Source: Cladorhizidae sp. MBARI D1340-BT2 (taxonomy: Eukaryota > Porifera > Demospongiae > Poecilosclerida > Cladorhizidae). From it: a DNA stretch of 64,000 nucleotides. Shown in pieces: positions 12,714 to 27,155 of the stretch. The stretch covers positions 1,302,001 through 1,366,000 of the forward strand of contig JAQNBH010000020.1 of assembly GCA_028752905.1 (NCBI GenBank). Reading direction: 5' to 3'. The position numbers were made by a program, and so were the translations under genes. Under the pieces are notes generated by a model that had not been told where the DNA came from, searched no databases, and saw only the letters and a list, made by a program, of their open reading frames with translations. Every line of letters begins with the position of its first letter. Position 1 is the stretch's first letter.

Positions 12714-15700
12714 TTACGTGCCAAAATTTTGAGTACTCTAAGCATTAGCAAGTTATGGTGATTTGAAGTGGTAAGGTTTGCGATCGTTCCTGGCGTTTTC
12801 CAGTTGCCAAAGCGGTGGCCTGCCAGTGAAAAACCACTACATTTATTGATAATCTGTTGACATGTTGCAGATAAGGGCCTTCTCTATCAGTTGACAAAAT
12901 CTGGGACTTTGGTCTTGTTAATTAGGGCAGTTATGAATTGTACTCTTACTTGATGCTAAACATGTTAGCTTCGTAGATTATCCACACTTCACTGAATAGA
13001 CTTGATGTATAGCTATTAAGATAGGACTCTCTAAGTGCTCTCTCTTGATACCAAACATCCATATATTCTGCACACTTCACTGTAATGGACTTGCAAGATA
13101 GGTATCTCTCAGTGTTCTCTATCTTGAGCTAAACATGTTAGCTTCATAGATTCTCCACACTTCACTGAATAGAGTTGATATATAGCTCTAAAGGTAGGCC
13201 TCTCTCTGTTCTCTCTCTTGATACCAAACATCCGTATATTCTGCATACATAGAATCACAAGATAGGTTTCTCTATGTGTTATCTATCTTGATGCTAAACA
13301 GGTTAGCTTCATAGATTCTCCACACTTCACTGTATAAACTTGATATATAGCTATTAAGATAGGTCTCTCCCTGTGCTCTCTGTTGATATCAAACATCCAT
13401 AATATTCTGCACACTTCACTGTAATGGACTTGATATGATTCGAATGATAGGTTTCATTATGTGTTCTCTATCTTGATATTTGCCCTAATTTGGTCTATAT
13501 GTTTCTCATTTCCCCCCCAAAAATCTTGTTATTTTGCCGTAAAGCTCATAACTTTTCTACACTTTACCCCAAAAAGAAAATTTTTATATCACCGGATAGC
13601 CCTTCTAATTATCTGTCTTTTGTATGTGCCAAAATTTTTAGTACTCTAAGTATTAGCAAGTTATGATGATTTGAAGTGGTAAGGTTTGCGATCTTTCCTG
13701 GCGTTTTCCAGTTGCCAAAGCGGTGGCCTGCCAGTGAAAAACCACTACATTTATTGATAATCTGTTGACATGTTGCAGATAAGGGCCTTCTCTATCAGTT
13801 GACAAAATCTGGGACTTTGGTCTTGTTAATTAGGGCAGTTATGAATTGTACTACTCTTACTTGATGCTAAACATGTTAGCTTCGTAGATTATCCACACTT
13901 CACTGAATAGACTTGATGTATAGCTATTAAGATAGGACTCTCTAAGTGCTCTCTCTTGATACCAAACATCCATATATTCTGCACACTTCACTGTAATGGA
14001 CTTGCAAGATAGGTATCTCTCAGTGTTCTCTATCTTGAGCTAAACATGTTAGCTTCATAGATTCTCCACACTTCACTGAATAGACTTGATATATAGCTCT
14101 AAAGGTAGGCCTCTCTCTGTTCTCTCTCTTGATACCAAACGTCCGTATATTCTGCATACATAGAATCACAAGATAGGTTTCTCTATGTGTTCTCTATCTT
14201 GATGCTAAACAGGTTAGCTTCATAGATTCTCCACACTTCACTGTATAAACTTGATATATAGCTATTAAGATAGGTCTCTCCCTGTGCTCTCTGTTGATAT
14301 CAAACATCCATAATATTCTGCACACTTCACTGTAATGGACTTGATATGATTCGAATGATAGGTTTCATTATGTGTTCTCTATCTTGATATTTGCCCTAAT
14401 TTGGTCTATAATATGTTTCTCATTTTTCCCCCAAAAATCTTGCTTTTTTGCCGTAAAGCTCATAACTTTTCTACACTTTACCCACAAAAGATATTTTTAT
14501 ATCACCGAATAGCCCTTCTAATTATCTATCTTTTGTATGTGCCAAAATTTTGAGTACTCTAAGTATTAGCAAGTTATGGTGATTTGAAGTGGTAAGGTTT
14601 GCGATCTTTCCTGGCGTTTTCCAGTTGCCAAAGCGGTGGCCTGCCAGTGAAAAACCACTACATTTATTGATAATCTGTTGACATGTTGCAGATAAGGGCC
14701 TTCTCTATCAGTTGACAAAATCTGGGACTTTGGTCTTGTTAATTAGGGCAGTTATGAATTGTACTCTTACTTGATGCTAAACATGTTAGCTTCGTAGATT
14801 ATCCACACTTCACTGAATAGACTTGATGTATAGCTATTAAGATAGGACTCTCTAAGTGCTCTCTCTTGATACCAAACATCCATATATTCTGCACACTTCA
14901 CTGTAATGGACTTGCAAGATAGGTATCTCTCAGTGTTCTCTATCTTGAGCTAAACATGTTAGCTTCATAGATTCTCCACACTTCACTGAATAGAGTTGAT
15001 ATATAGCTCTAAAGGTAGGCCTCTCTCTGTTCTCTCTCTTGATACCAAACATCCGTATATTCTGCATACATAGAATCACAAGATAGGTTTCTCTATGTGT
15101 TATCTATCTTGATGCTAAACAGGTTAGCTTCATAGATTCTCCACACTTCACTGTATAAACTTGATATATAGCTATTAAGATAGGTCTCTCCCTGTGCTCT
15201 CTGTTGATATCAAACATCCATAATATTCTGCACACTTCACTGTAATGGACTTGATATGATTCGAATGATAGGTTTCATTATGTGTTCTCTATCTTGATAT
15301 TTGCCCTAATTTGGTCTATATGTTTCTCATTTCCCCCCCAAAAATCTTGTTATTTTGCCGTAAAGCTCATAACTTTTCTACACTTTACCCCAAAAAGAAA
15401 ATTTTTATATCACCGGATAGCCCTTCTAATTATCTGTCTTTTGTATGTGCCAAAATTTTTAGTACTCTAAGTATTAGCAAGTTATGATGATTTGAAGTGG
15501 TAAGGTTTGCGATCTTTCCTGGCGTTTTCCAGTTGCCAAAGCGGTGGCCTGCCAGTGAAAAACCACTACATTTATTGATAATCTGTTGACATGTTGCAGA
15601 TAAGGGCCTTCTCTATCAGTTGACAAAATCTGGGACTTTGGTCTTGTTAATTAGGGCAGTTATGAATTGTACTACTCTTACTTGATGCTAAACATGTTAG

Positions 15701-18700
15701 CTTCGTAGATTATCCACACTTCACTGAATAGACTTGATGTATAGCTATTAAGATAGGACTCTCTAAGTGCTCTCTCTTGATACCAAACATCCATATATTC
15801 TGCACACTTCACTGTAATGGACTTGCAAGATAGGTATCTCTCAGTGTTCTCTATCTTGAGCTAAACATGTTAGCTTCATAGATTCTTCACACTTCACTGA
15901 ATAGACTTGATATATAGCTCTAAAGGTAGGCCTCTCTCTGTTCTCTCTCTTGATACCAAACGTCCGTATATTCTGCATACATAGAATCACAAGATAGGTT
16001 TCTCTATGTGTTCTCTATCTTGATGCTAAACAGGTTAGCTTCATAGATTCTCCACACTTCACTGTATAAACTTGATATATAGCTATTAAGATAGGTCTCT
16101 CCCTGTGCTCTCTGTTGATATCAAACATCCATAATATTCTGCACACTTCACTGTAATGGACTTGATATGATTCGAATGATAGGTTTCATTATGTGTTCTC
16201 TATCTTGATATTTGCCCTAATTTGGTCTATAATATGTTTCTCATTTTTCCCCCAAAAATCTTGCTTTTTTGCCGTAAAGCTCATAACTTTTCTACACTTT
16301 ACCCACAAAAGATATTTTTATATCACCGAATAGCCCTTCTAATTATCTATCTTTTGTATGTGCCAAAATTTTGAGTACTCTAAGTATTAGCAAGTTATGG
16401 TGATTTGAAGTGGTAAGGTTTGCGATCTTTCCTGGCGTTTTCCAGTTGCCAAAGCGGTGGCCTGCCAGTGAAAAACCACTACATTTATTGATAATCTGTT
16501 GACATGTTGCAGATAAGGGCCTTCTCTATCAGTTGACAAAATCTGGGACTTTGGTCTTGTTAATTAGGGCAGTTATGAATTGTACTCTTACTTGATGCTA
16601 AACATGTTAGCTTCGTAGATTATCCACACTTCACTGAATAGACTTGATGTATAGCTATTAAGATAGGACTCTCTAAGTGCTCTCTCTTGATACCAAACAT
16701 CCATATATTCTGCACACTTCACTGTAATGGACTTGCAAGATAGGTATCTCTCAGTGTTCTCTATCTTGAGCTAAACATGTTAGCTTCATAGATTCTCCAC
16801 ACTTCACTGAATAGACTTGATATATAGCTCTAAAGGTAGGCCTCTCTCTGTTCTCTCTCTTGATACCAAACATCCGTATATTCTGCATACATAGAATCAC
16901 AAGATAGGTTTCTCTGTGTTCTCTATCTTGATGCTAAACAGGTTAGCTTCATAGATTCTCCACACTTCACTGTATAAACTTGATATATAGCTATTAAGAT
17001 AGGTCTCTCCCTGTGCTCTCTGTTGATATCAAACATCCATAATATTCTGCATACTTCACTGTAATGGACTTGATATGATTCGAATGATAGGTTTCATTAT
17101 GTGTTCTCTATCTTGATATTTGCCCTAATTTGGTCTGTATGTTTCTCATTTTCCCCCCAAAAATCTTGTTATTTTGCCGTAAAGCTCATAACTTATCTAT
17201 ACTTTATCCAAAAAAGATAATTTTTTTATCACCGGATAGCCCTTCTAATTATCTGTCTTTTTTACGTGCCAAAATTTTGAGTACTCTAAGCATTAGCAAG
17301 TTATGGTGATTTGAAGTGGTAAGGTTTGCGATCGTTCCTGGCGTTTTCCAGTTGCCAAAGCGGTGGCCTGCCAGTGAAAAACCACTACATTTATTGATAA
17401 TCTGTTGACATGTTGCAGATAAGGGCCTTCTCTATCAGTTGACAAAATCTGGGACTTTGGTCTTGTTAATTAGGGCAGTTATGAATTGTACTCTTACTTG
17501 ATGCTAAACATGTTAGCTTCGTAGATTATCCACACTTCACTGAATAGACTTGATGTATAGCTATTAAGATAGGACTCTCTAAGTGCTCTCTCTTGATACC
17601 AAACATCCATATATTCTGCACACTTCACTGTAATGGACTTGCAAGATAGGTATCTCTCAGTGTTCTCTATCTTGAGCTAAACATGTTAGCTTCATAGATT
17701 CTCCACACTTCACTGAATAGAGTTGATATATAGCTCTAAAGGTAGGCCTCTCTCTGTTCTCTCTCTTGATACCAAACGTCCGTATATTCTGCATACATAG
17801 AATCACAAGATAGGTTTCTCTATGTGTTCTCTATCTTGATGCTAAACAGGTTAGCTTCATAGATTCTCCACACTTCACTGTATAAACTTGATATATAGCT
17901 ATTAAGATAGGTCTCTCCCTGTGCTCTCTGTTGATATCAAACATCCATAATATTCTGCACACTTCACTGTAATGGACTTGATATGATTCGAATGATAGGT
18001 TTCATTATGTGTTCTCTATCTTGATATTTGCCCTAATTTGGTCTATAATATGTTTCTCATTTTTCCCCCAAAAATCTTGCTTTTTTGCCGTAAAGCTCAT
18101 AACTTTTCTACACTTTACCCACAAAAGATATTTTTATATCACCGAATAGCCCTTCTAATTATCTATCTTTTGTATGTGCCAAAATTTTGAGTACTCTAAG
18201 TATTAGCAAGTTATGGTGATTTGAAGTGGTAAGGTTTGCGATCTTTCCTGGCGTTTTCCAGTTGCCAAAGCGGTGGCCTGCCAGTGAAAAACCACTACAT
18301 TTATTGATAATCTGTTGACATGTTGCAGATAAGGGCCTTCTCTATCAGTTGACAAAATCTGGGACTTTGGTCTTGTTAATTAGGGCAGTTATGAATTGTA
18401 CTCTTACTTGATGCTAAACATGTTAGCTTCGTAGATTATCCACACTTCACTGAATAGACTTGATGTATAGCTATTAAGATAGGACTCTCTAAGTGCTCTC
18501 TCTTGATACCAAACATCCATATATTCTGCACACTTCACTGTAATGGACTTGCAAGATAGGTATCTCTCAGTGTTCTCTATCTTGAGCTAAACATGTTAGC
18601 TTCATAGATTCTCCACACTTCACTGAATAGACTTGATATATAGCTCTAAAGGTAGGCCTCTCTCTGTTCTCTCTCTTGATACCAAACATCCGTATATTCT

Positions 18701-20801
18701 GCATACATAGAATCACAAGATAGGTTTCTCTGTGTTCTCTATTGATATCAAACATCCATAATATTCTGCATACTTCACTGTAATGGACTTGATATGATTC
18801 GAATGATAGGTTTCATTATGTGTTCTCTATCTTGATATTTGCCCTAATTTGGTCTGTATGTTTCTCATTTTCCCCCCAAAAATCTTGTTATTTTGCCGTA
18901 AAGCTCATAACTTATCTATACTTTATCCAAAAAAGATAATATTTTTATCACCGGATAGCCCTTCTAATTATCTGTCTTTTTTACGTGCCAAAATTTTGAG
19001 TACTCTAAGCATTAGCAAGTTATGGTGATTTGAAGTAGTAAGGTTTGCGATCGTTCCTGGCGTTTTCCAGTTGCCAAAGCGGTGGCCTGCCAGTGAAAAA
19101 CCACTACATTTATTGATAATCTGTTGACATGTTGCAGATAAGGGCCTTCTCTATCAGTTGACAAAATCTGGGACTTTGGTCTTGTTAATTAGGGCAGTTA
19201 TGAATTGTACTCTTACTTGATGCTAAACATGTTAGCTTCGTAGATTATCCACACTTCACTGAATAGACTTGATGTATAGCTATTAAGATAGGACTCTCTA
19301 AGTGCTCTCTCTTGATACCAAACATCCATATATTCTGCACACTTCACTGTAATGGACTTGCAAGATAGGTATCTCTCAGTGTTCTCTATCTTGAGCTAAA
19401 CATGTTAGCTTCATAGATTCTCCACACTTCACTGAATAGAGTTGATATATAGCTCTAAAGGTAGGCCTCTCTCTGTTCTCTCTCTTGATACCAAACATCC
19501 GTATATTCTGCATACATAGAATCACAAGATAGGTTTCTCTATGTGTTATCTATCTTGATGCTAAACAGGTTAGCTTCATAGATTCTCCACACTTCACTGT
19601 ATAAACTTGATATATAGCTATTAAGATAGGTCTCTCCCTGTGCTCTCTGTTGATATCAAACATCCATAATATTCTGCACACTTCACTGTAATGGACTTGA
19701 TATGATTCGAATGATAGGTTTCATTATGTGTTCTCTATCTTGATATTTGCCCTAATTTGGTCTATATGTTTCTCATTTCCCCCCCAAAAATCTTGTTATT
19801 TTGCCGTAAAGCTCATAACTTTTCTACACTTTACCCCAAAAAGAAAATTTTTATATCACCGGATAGCCCTTCTAATTATCTGTCTTTTGTATGTGCCAAA
19901 AATTTTAGTACTCTAAGTATTAGCAAGTTATGATGATTTGAAGTGGTAAGGTTTGCGATCTTTCCTGGCGTTTTCCAGTTGCCAAAGCGGTGGCCTGCCA
20001 GTGAAAAACCACTACATTTATTGATAATCTGTTGACATGTTGCAGATAAGGGCCTTCTCTATCAGTTGACAAAATCTGGGACTTTGGTCTTGTTAATTAG
20101 GGCAGTTATGAATTGTACTACTCTTACTTGATGCTAAACATGTTAGCTTCGTAGATTATCCACACTTCACTGAATAGACTTGATGTATAGCTATTAAGAT
20201 AGGACTCTCTAAGTGCTCTCTCTTGATACCAAACATCCATATATTCTGCACACTTCACTGTAATGGACTTGCAAGATAGGTATCTCTCAGTGTTCTCTAT
20301 CTTGAGCTAAACATGTTAGCTTCATAGATTCTTCACACTTCACTGAATAGACTTGATATATAGCTCTAAAGGTAGGCCTCTCTCTGTTCTCTCTCTTGAT
20401 ACCAAACGTCCGTATATTCTGCATACATAGAATCACAAGATAGGTTTCTCTATGTGTTCTCTATCTTGATGCTAAACAGGTTAGCTTCATAGATTCTCCA
20501 CACTTCACTGTATAAACTTGATATATAGCTATTAAGATAGGTCTCTCCCTGTGCTCTCTGTTGATATCAAACATCCATAATATTCTGCACACTTCACTGT
20601 AATGGACTTGATATGATTCGAATGATAGGTTTCATTATGTGTTCTCTATCTTGATATTTGCCCTAATTTGGTCTATAATATGTTTCTCATTTTTCCCCCA
20701 AAAATCTTGCTTTTTTGCCGTAAAGCTCATAACTTTTCTACACTTTACCCACAAAAGATATTTTTATATCACCGAATAGCCCTTCTAATTATCTATCTTT
20801 T
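7264..20801 (+). repeat. Irregular higher-order blocks led by one 913-bp monomer type
   Basis: A distinctive monomer of 913 bp with a TTTAGTACTC start, GTTATGATGATTTG and CTACTCTTAC occurs at 7264, 10896, 13622, 15443 and 19889. The intervals are 3632, 2726, 1821 and 4446 bp, so the blocks contain 4, 3, 2 and 5 monomers. The copies at 15443 and 19889 also share a private GATTCTTCACAC change at a 4446-bp offset (15885 and 20331). The number of trailing monomers has changed while the leader was kept. Confidence 0.8.
18172..18980 (+). repeat. Shortened 809-bp monomer with a 97-bp internal deletion
   Basis: Compared with copy 17262-like and 16356-like neighbours, this monomer lacks 97 bp. The junction is at 18742/18743, where CTCTAT runs straight into TGATATCAAAC. 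The missing stretch corresponds to the first 95-bp half-unit of subrepeat C plus two bases of the preceding CTTGAT. The breakpoints therefore fall at matching positions of two related half-units. It is the only full-phase copy outside 905-914 bp. Confidence 0.92.
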
Positions 20802-21707
20802 GTATGTGCCAAAATTTTGAGTACTCTAAGTATTAGCAAGTTATGGTGATTTGAAGTGGTAAGGTTTGCGATCTTTCCTGGCGTTTTCCAGTTGCCAAAG
20901 CGGTGGCCTGCCAGTGAAAAACCACTACATTTATTGATAATCTGTTGACATGTTGCAGATAAGGGCCTTCTCTATCAGTTGACAAAATCTGGGACTTTGG
21001 TCTTGTTAATTAGGGCAGTTATGAATTGTACTCTTACTTGATGCTAAACATGTTAGCTTCGTAGATTATCCAAACTTCACTGAATAGACTTGATGTATAG
21101 CTATTAAGATAGGACTCTCTAAGTGCTCTCTCTTGATACCAAACATCCATATATTCTGCACACTTCACTGTAATGGACTTGCAAGATAGGTATCTCTCAG
21201 TGTTCTCTATCTTGAGCTAAACATGTTAGCTTCATAGATTCTCCACACTTCACTGAATAGACTTGATATATAGCTCTAAAGGTAGGCCTCTCTCTGTTCT
21301 CTCTCTTGATACCAAACATCCGTATATTCTGCATACATAGAATCACAAGATAGGTTTCTCTGTGTTCTCTATCTTGATGCTAAACAGGTTAGCTTCATAG
21401 ATTCTCCACACTTCACTGTATAAACTTGATATATAGCTATTAAGATAGGTCTCTCCCTGTGCTCTCTGTTGATATCAAACATCCATAATATTCTGCATAC
21501 TTCACTGTAATGGACTTGATATGATTCGAATGATAGGTTTCATTATGTGTTCTCTATCTTGATATTTGCCCTAATTTGGTCTGTATGTTTCTCATTTTTC
21601 CCCCAAAAATCTTGTTATTTTGCCGTAAAGCTCATAACTTATCTATACTTTATCCAAAAAAGATAATTTTTTTATCACCGGATAGCCCTTCTAATTATCT
21701 GTCTTTT

Positions 21708-24700
21708 TTACGTGCCAAAATTTTGAGTACTCTAAGCATTAGCAAGTTATGGTGATTTGAAGTGGTAAGGTTTGCGATCGTTCCTGGCGTTTTCCAGTTG
21801 CCAAAGCGGTGGCCTGCCAGTGAAAAACCACTACATTTATTGATAATCTGTTGACATGTTGCAGATAAGGGCCTTCTCTATCAGTTGACAAAATCTGGGA
21901 CTTTGGTCTTGTTAATTAGGGCAGTTATGAATTGTACTCTTACTTGATGCTAAACATGTTAGCTTCGTAGATTATCCACACTTCACTGAATAGACTTGAT
22001 GTATAGCTATTAAGATAGGACTCTCTAAGTGCTCTCTCTTGATACCAAACATCCATATATTCTGCACACTTCACTGTAATGGACTTGCAAGATAGGTATC
22101 TCTCAGTGTTCTCTATCTTGAGCTAAACATGTTAGCTTCATAGATTCTCCACACTTCACTGAATAGACTTGATATATAGCTCTAAAGGTAGGCCTCTCTC
22201 TGTTCTCTCTCTTGATACCAAACATCCGTATATTCTGCATACATAGAATCACAAGATAGGTTTCTCTGTGTTCTCTATCTTGATGCTAAACAGGTTAGCT
22301 TCATAGATTCTCCACACTTCACTGTATAAACTTGATATATAGCTATTAAGATAGGTCTCTCCCTGTGCTCTCTGTTGATATCAAACATCCATAATATTCT
22401 GCATACTTCACTGTAATGGGCTTGATATGATTCGAATGATAGGTTTCATTATGTGTTCTCTATCTTGATATTTGCCCTAATTTGGTCTGTATGTTTCTCA
22501 TTTTTCCCCCAAAAATCTTGTTATTTTGCCGTAAAGCTCATAACTTATCTACACTTTATCCAAAAAAGATAATTTTTATATCACCGGATAGCCCTTCTAA
22601 TTATCTGTCTTTTTTACGTGCCAAAATTTTGAGTACTCTAAGCATTAGCAAGTTATGGTGATTTGAAGTGGTAAGGTTTGCGATCGTTCCTGGCGTTTTC
22701 CAGTTGCCAAAGCGGTGGCCTGCCAGTGAAAAACCACTACATTTATTGATAATCTGTTGACATGTTGCAGATAAGGGCCTTCTCTATCAGTTGACAAAAT
22801 CTGGGACTTTGGTCTTGTTAATTAGGGCAGTTATGAATTGTACTCTTACTTGATGCTAAACATGTTAGCTTCGTAGATTATCCACACTTCACTGAATAGA
22901 CTTGATGTATAGCTATTAAGATAGGACTCTCTAAGTGCTCTCTCTTGATACCAAACATCCATATATTCTGCACACTTCACTGTAATGGACTTGCAAGATA
23001 GGTATCTCTCAGTGTTCTCTATCTTGAGCTAAACATGTTAGCTTCATAGATTCTCCACACTTCACTGAATAGACTTGATATATAGCTCTAAAGGTAGGCC
23101 TCTCTCTGTTCTCTCTCTTGATACCAAACATCCGTATATTCTGCATACATAGAATCACAAGATAGGTTTCTCTATGTGTTCTCTATCTTGATGCTAAACA
23201 GGTTAGCTTCATAGATTCTCCACACTTCACTGTATAAACTTGATATATAGCTATTAAGATAGGTCTCTCCCTGTGCTCTCTGTTGATATCAAACATCCAT
23301 AATATTCTGCATACTTCACTGTAATGGACTTGATATGATTCGAATGATAGGTTTCATTATGTGTTCTCTATCTTGATATTTGCCCTAATTTGGTCTATAT
23401 GTTTCTCATTTTTCCCCAAAAAATCTTGTTATTTTGCCGTAAAGCTCATAACTTTTCTACACTTTACCCCAAAAAGATAATCTTTATATCACCGGATAGC
23501 CCTTCTAATTATCTGTCTTTTATACGTGCCAAAATTTTGAGTACTCTAAGTATTAGCAAGTTATGGTGATTTGAAGTGGTAAGGTTTGCGATCTTTCCTG
23601 GCGTTTTCCAGTTGCCAAAGCGGTGGCCTGCCAGTGAAAAACCACTACATTTATTGATAATCTGTTGACATGTTGCAGATAAGGGCCTTCTCTATCAGTT
23701 GACAAAATCTGGGACTTTGGTCTTGTTAATTAGGGCAGTTATGAATTGTACTCTTACTTGATGCTAAACATGTTAGCTTCGTAGATTATCCACACTTCAC
23801 TGAATAGACTTGATGTATAGCTATTAAGATAGGACTCTCTAAGTGCTCTCTCTTGATACCAAACATCCATATATTCTGCACACTTCACTGTAATGGACTT
23901 GCAAGATAGGTATCTCTCAGTGTTCTCTATCTTGAGCTAAACATGTTAGCTTCATAGATTCTCCACACTTCACTGAATAGACTTGATATATAGCTCTAAA
24001 GGTAGGCCTCTCTCTGTTCTCTCTCTTGATACCAAACGTCCGTATATTCTGCATACATAGAATCACAAGATAGGTTTCTCTATGTGTTCTCTATCTTGAT
24101 GCTAAACAGGTTAGCTTCATAGATTCTCCACACTTCACTGTATAAACTTGATATATAGCTATTAAGATAGGTCTCTCCCTGTGCTCTCTGTTGATATCAA
24201 ACATCCATAATATTCTGCACACTTCACTGTAATGGACTTGATATGATTCGAATGATAGGTTTCATTATGTGTTCTCTATCTTGATATTTGCCCTAATTTG
24301 GTCTATAATATGTTTCTCATTTTCCCCCCAAAAATCTTGCTTTTTTGCCGTAAAGCTCATAACTTTTCTACACTTTACCCACAAAAGATATTTTTATATC
24401 ACCGAATAGCCCTTCTAATTATCTGTCTTTTTTACGTGCCAAAATTTTGAGTACTCTAAGCATTAGCAAGTTATGGTGATTTGAAGTGGTAAGGTTTGCG
24501 ATCGTTCCTGGCGTTTTCCAGTTGCCAAAGCGGTGGCCTGCCAGTGAAAAACCACTACATTTATTGATAATCTGTTGACATGTTGCAGATAAGGGCCTTC
24601 TCTATCAGTTGACAAAATCTGGGACTTTGGTCTTGTTAATTAGGGCAGTTATGAATTGTACTCTTACTTGATGCTAAACATGTTAGCTTCGTAGATTATC

Positions 24701-27155
24701 CACACTTCACTGAATAGACTTGATGTATAGCTATTAAGATAGGACTCTCTAAGTGCTCTCTCTTGATACCAAACATCCATATATTCTGCACACTTCACTG
24801 TAATGGACTTGCAAGATAGGTATCTCTCAGTGTTCTCTATCTTGAGCTAAACATGTTAGCTTCATAGATTCTCCACACTTCACTGAATAGACTTGATATA
24901 TAGCTCTAAAGGTAGGCCTCTCTCTGTTCTCTCTCTTGATACCAAACATCCGTATATTCTGCATACATAGAATCACAAGATAGGTTTCTCTGTGTTCTCT
25001 ATCTTGATGCTAAACAGGTTAGCTTCATAGATTCTCCACACTTCACTGTATAAACTTGATATATAGCTATTAAGATAGGTCTCTCCCTGTGCTCTCTGTT
25101 GATATCAAACATCCATAATATTCTGCATACTTCACTGTAATGGGCTTGATATGATTCGAATGATAGGTTTCATTATGTGTTCTCTATCTTGATATTTGCC
25201 CTAATTTGGTCTGTATGTTTCTCATTTTTCCCCCAAAAATCTTGTTATTTTGCCGTAAAGCTCATAACTTATCTACACTTTATCCAAAAAAGATAATTTT
25301 TATATCACCGGATAGCCCTTCTAATTATCTGTCTTTTTTACGTGCCAAAATTTTGAGTACTCTAAGCATTAGCAAGTTATGGTGATTTGAAGTGGTAAGG
25401 TTTGCGATCGTTCCTGGCGTTTTCCAGTTGCCAAAGCGGTGGCCTGCCAGTGAAAAACCACTACATTTATTGATAATCTGTTGACATGTTGCAGATAAGG
25501 GCCTTCTCTATCAGTTGACAAAATCTGGGACTTTGGTCTTGTTAATTAGGGCAGTTATGAATTGTACTCTTACTTGATGCTAAACATGTTAGCTTCGTAG
25601 ATTATCCACACTTCACTGAATAGACTTGATGTATAGCTATTAAGATAGGACTCTCTAAGTGCTCTCTCTTGATACCAAACATCCATATATTCTGCACACT
25701 TCACTGTAATGGACTTGCAAGATAGGTATCTCTCAGTGTTCTCTATCTTGAGCTAAACATGTTAGCTTCATAGATTCTCCACACTTCACTGAATAGACTT
25801 GATATATAGCTCTAAAGGTAGGCCTCTCTCTGTTCTCTCTCTTGATACCAAACATCCGTATATTCTGCATACATAGAATCACAAGATAGGTTTCTCTATG
25901 TGTTCTCTATCTTGATGCTAAACAGGTTAGCTTCATAGATTCTCCACACTTCACTGTATAAACTTGATATATAGCTATTAAGATAGGTCTCTCCCTGTGC
26001 TCTCTGTTGATATCAAACATCCATAATATTCTGCATACTTCACTGTAATGGACTTGATATGATTCGAATGATAGGTTTCATTATGTGTTCTCTATCTTGA
26101 TATTTGCCCTAATTTGGTCTATATGTTTCTCATTTTTCCCCAAAAAATCTTGTTATTTTGCCGTAAAGCTCATAACTTTTCTACACTTTACCCCAAAAAG
26201 ATAATCTTTATATCACCGGATAGCCCTTCTAATTATCTGTCTTTTATACGTGCCAAAATTTTGAGTACTCTAAGTATTAGCAAGTTATGGTGATTTGAAG
26301 TGGTAAGGTTTGCGATCTTTCCTGGCGTTTTCCAGTTGCCAAAGCGGTGGCCTGCCAGTGAAAAACCACTACATTTATTGATAATCTGTTGACATGTTGC
26401 AGATAAGGGCCTTCTCTATCAGTTGACAAAATCTGGGACTTTGGTCTTGTTAATTAGGGCAGTTATGAATTGTACTCTTACTTGATGCTAAACATGTTAG
26501 CTTCGTAGATTATCCACACTTCACTGAATAGACTTGATGTATAGCTATTAAGATAGGACTCTCTAAGTGCTCTCTCTTGATACCAAACATCCATATATTC
26601 TGCACACTTCACTGTAATGGACTTGCAAGATAGGTATCTCTCAGTGTTCTCTATCTTGAGCTAAACATGTTAGCTTCATAGATTCTCCACACTTCACTGA
26701 ATAGACTTGATATATAGCTCTAAAGGTAGGCCTCTCTCTGTTCTCTCTCTTGATACCAAACGTCCGTATATTCTGCATACATAGAATCACAAGATAGGTT
26801 TCTCTATGTGTTCTCTATCTTGATGCTAAACAGGTTAGCTTCATAGATTCTCCACACTTCACTGTATAAACTTGATATATAGCTATTAAGATAGGTCTCT
26901 CCCTGTGCTCTCTGTTGATATCAAACATCCATAATATTCTGCACACTTCACTGTAATGGACTTGATATGATTCGAATGATAGGTTTCATTATGTGTTCTC
27001 TATCTTGATATTTGCCCTAATTTGGTCTATAATATGTTTCTCATTTTCCCCCCAAAAATCTTGCTTTTTTGCCGTAAAGCTCATAACTTTTCTACACTTT
27101 ACCCACAAAAGATATTTTTATATCACCGAATAGCCCTTCTAATTATCTATCTTTT
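21708..27155 (+). repeat. Two 2724-bp trimer higher-order repeats
   Basis: Monomers of 906, 908 and 910 bp at 21708, 22614 and 23522 are followed by 906, 908 and 910 bp at 24432, 25338 and 26246. The rare AATGGGCTTGATATG change is present at 22418 and 25142, a 2724-bp offset. CTTTTATACGTGCC begins the third member in both (23522 and 26246). The same AATGGGCTTG variant reappears near 30588, so related copies are also scattered further along. Confidence 0.87.

Noticed and set aside
18567..18755. 62-codon minus-strand open frame
   Set aside because: It exists only because the 97-bp deletion at 18742 joins two frames; normal monomers lack it.
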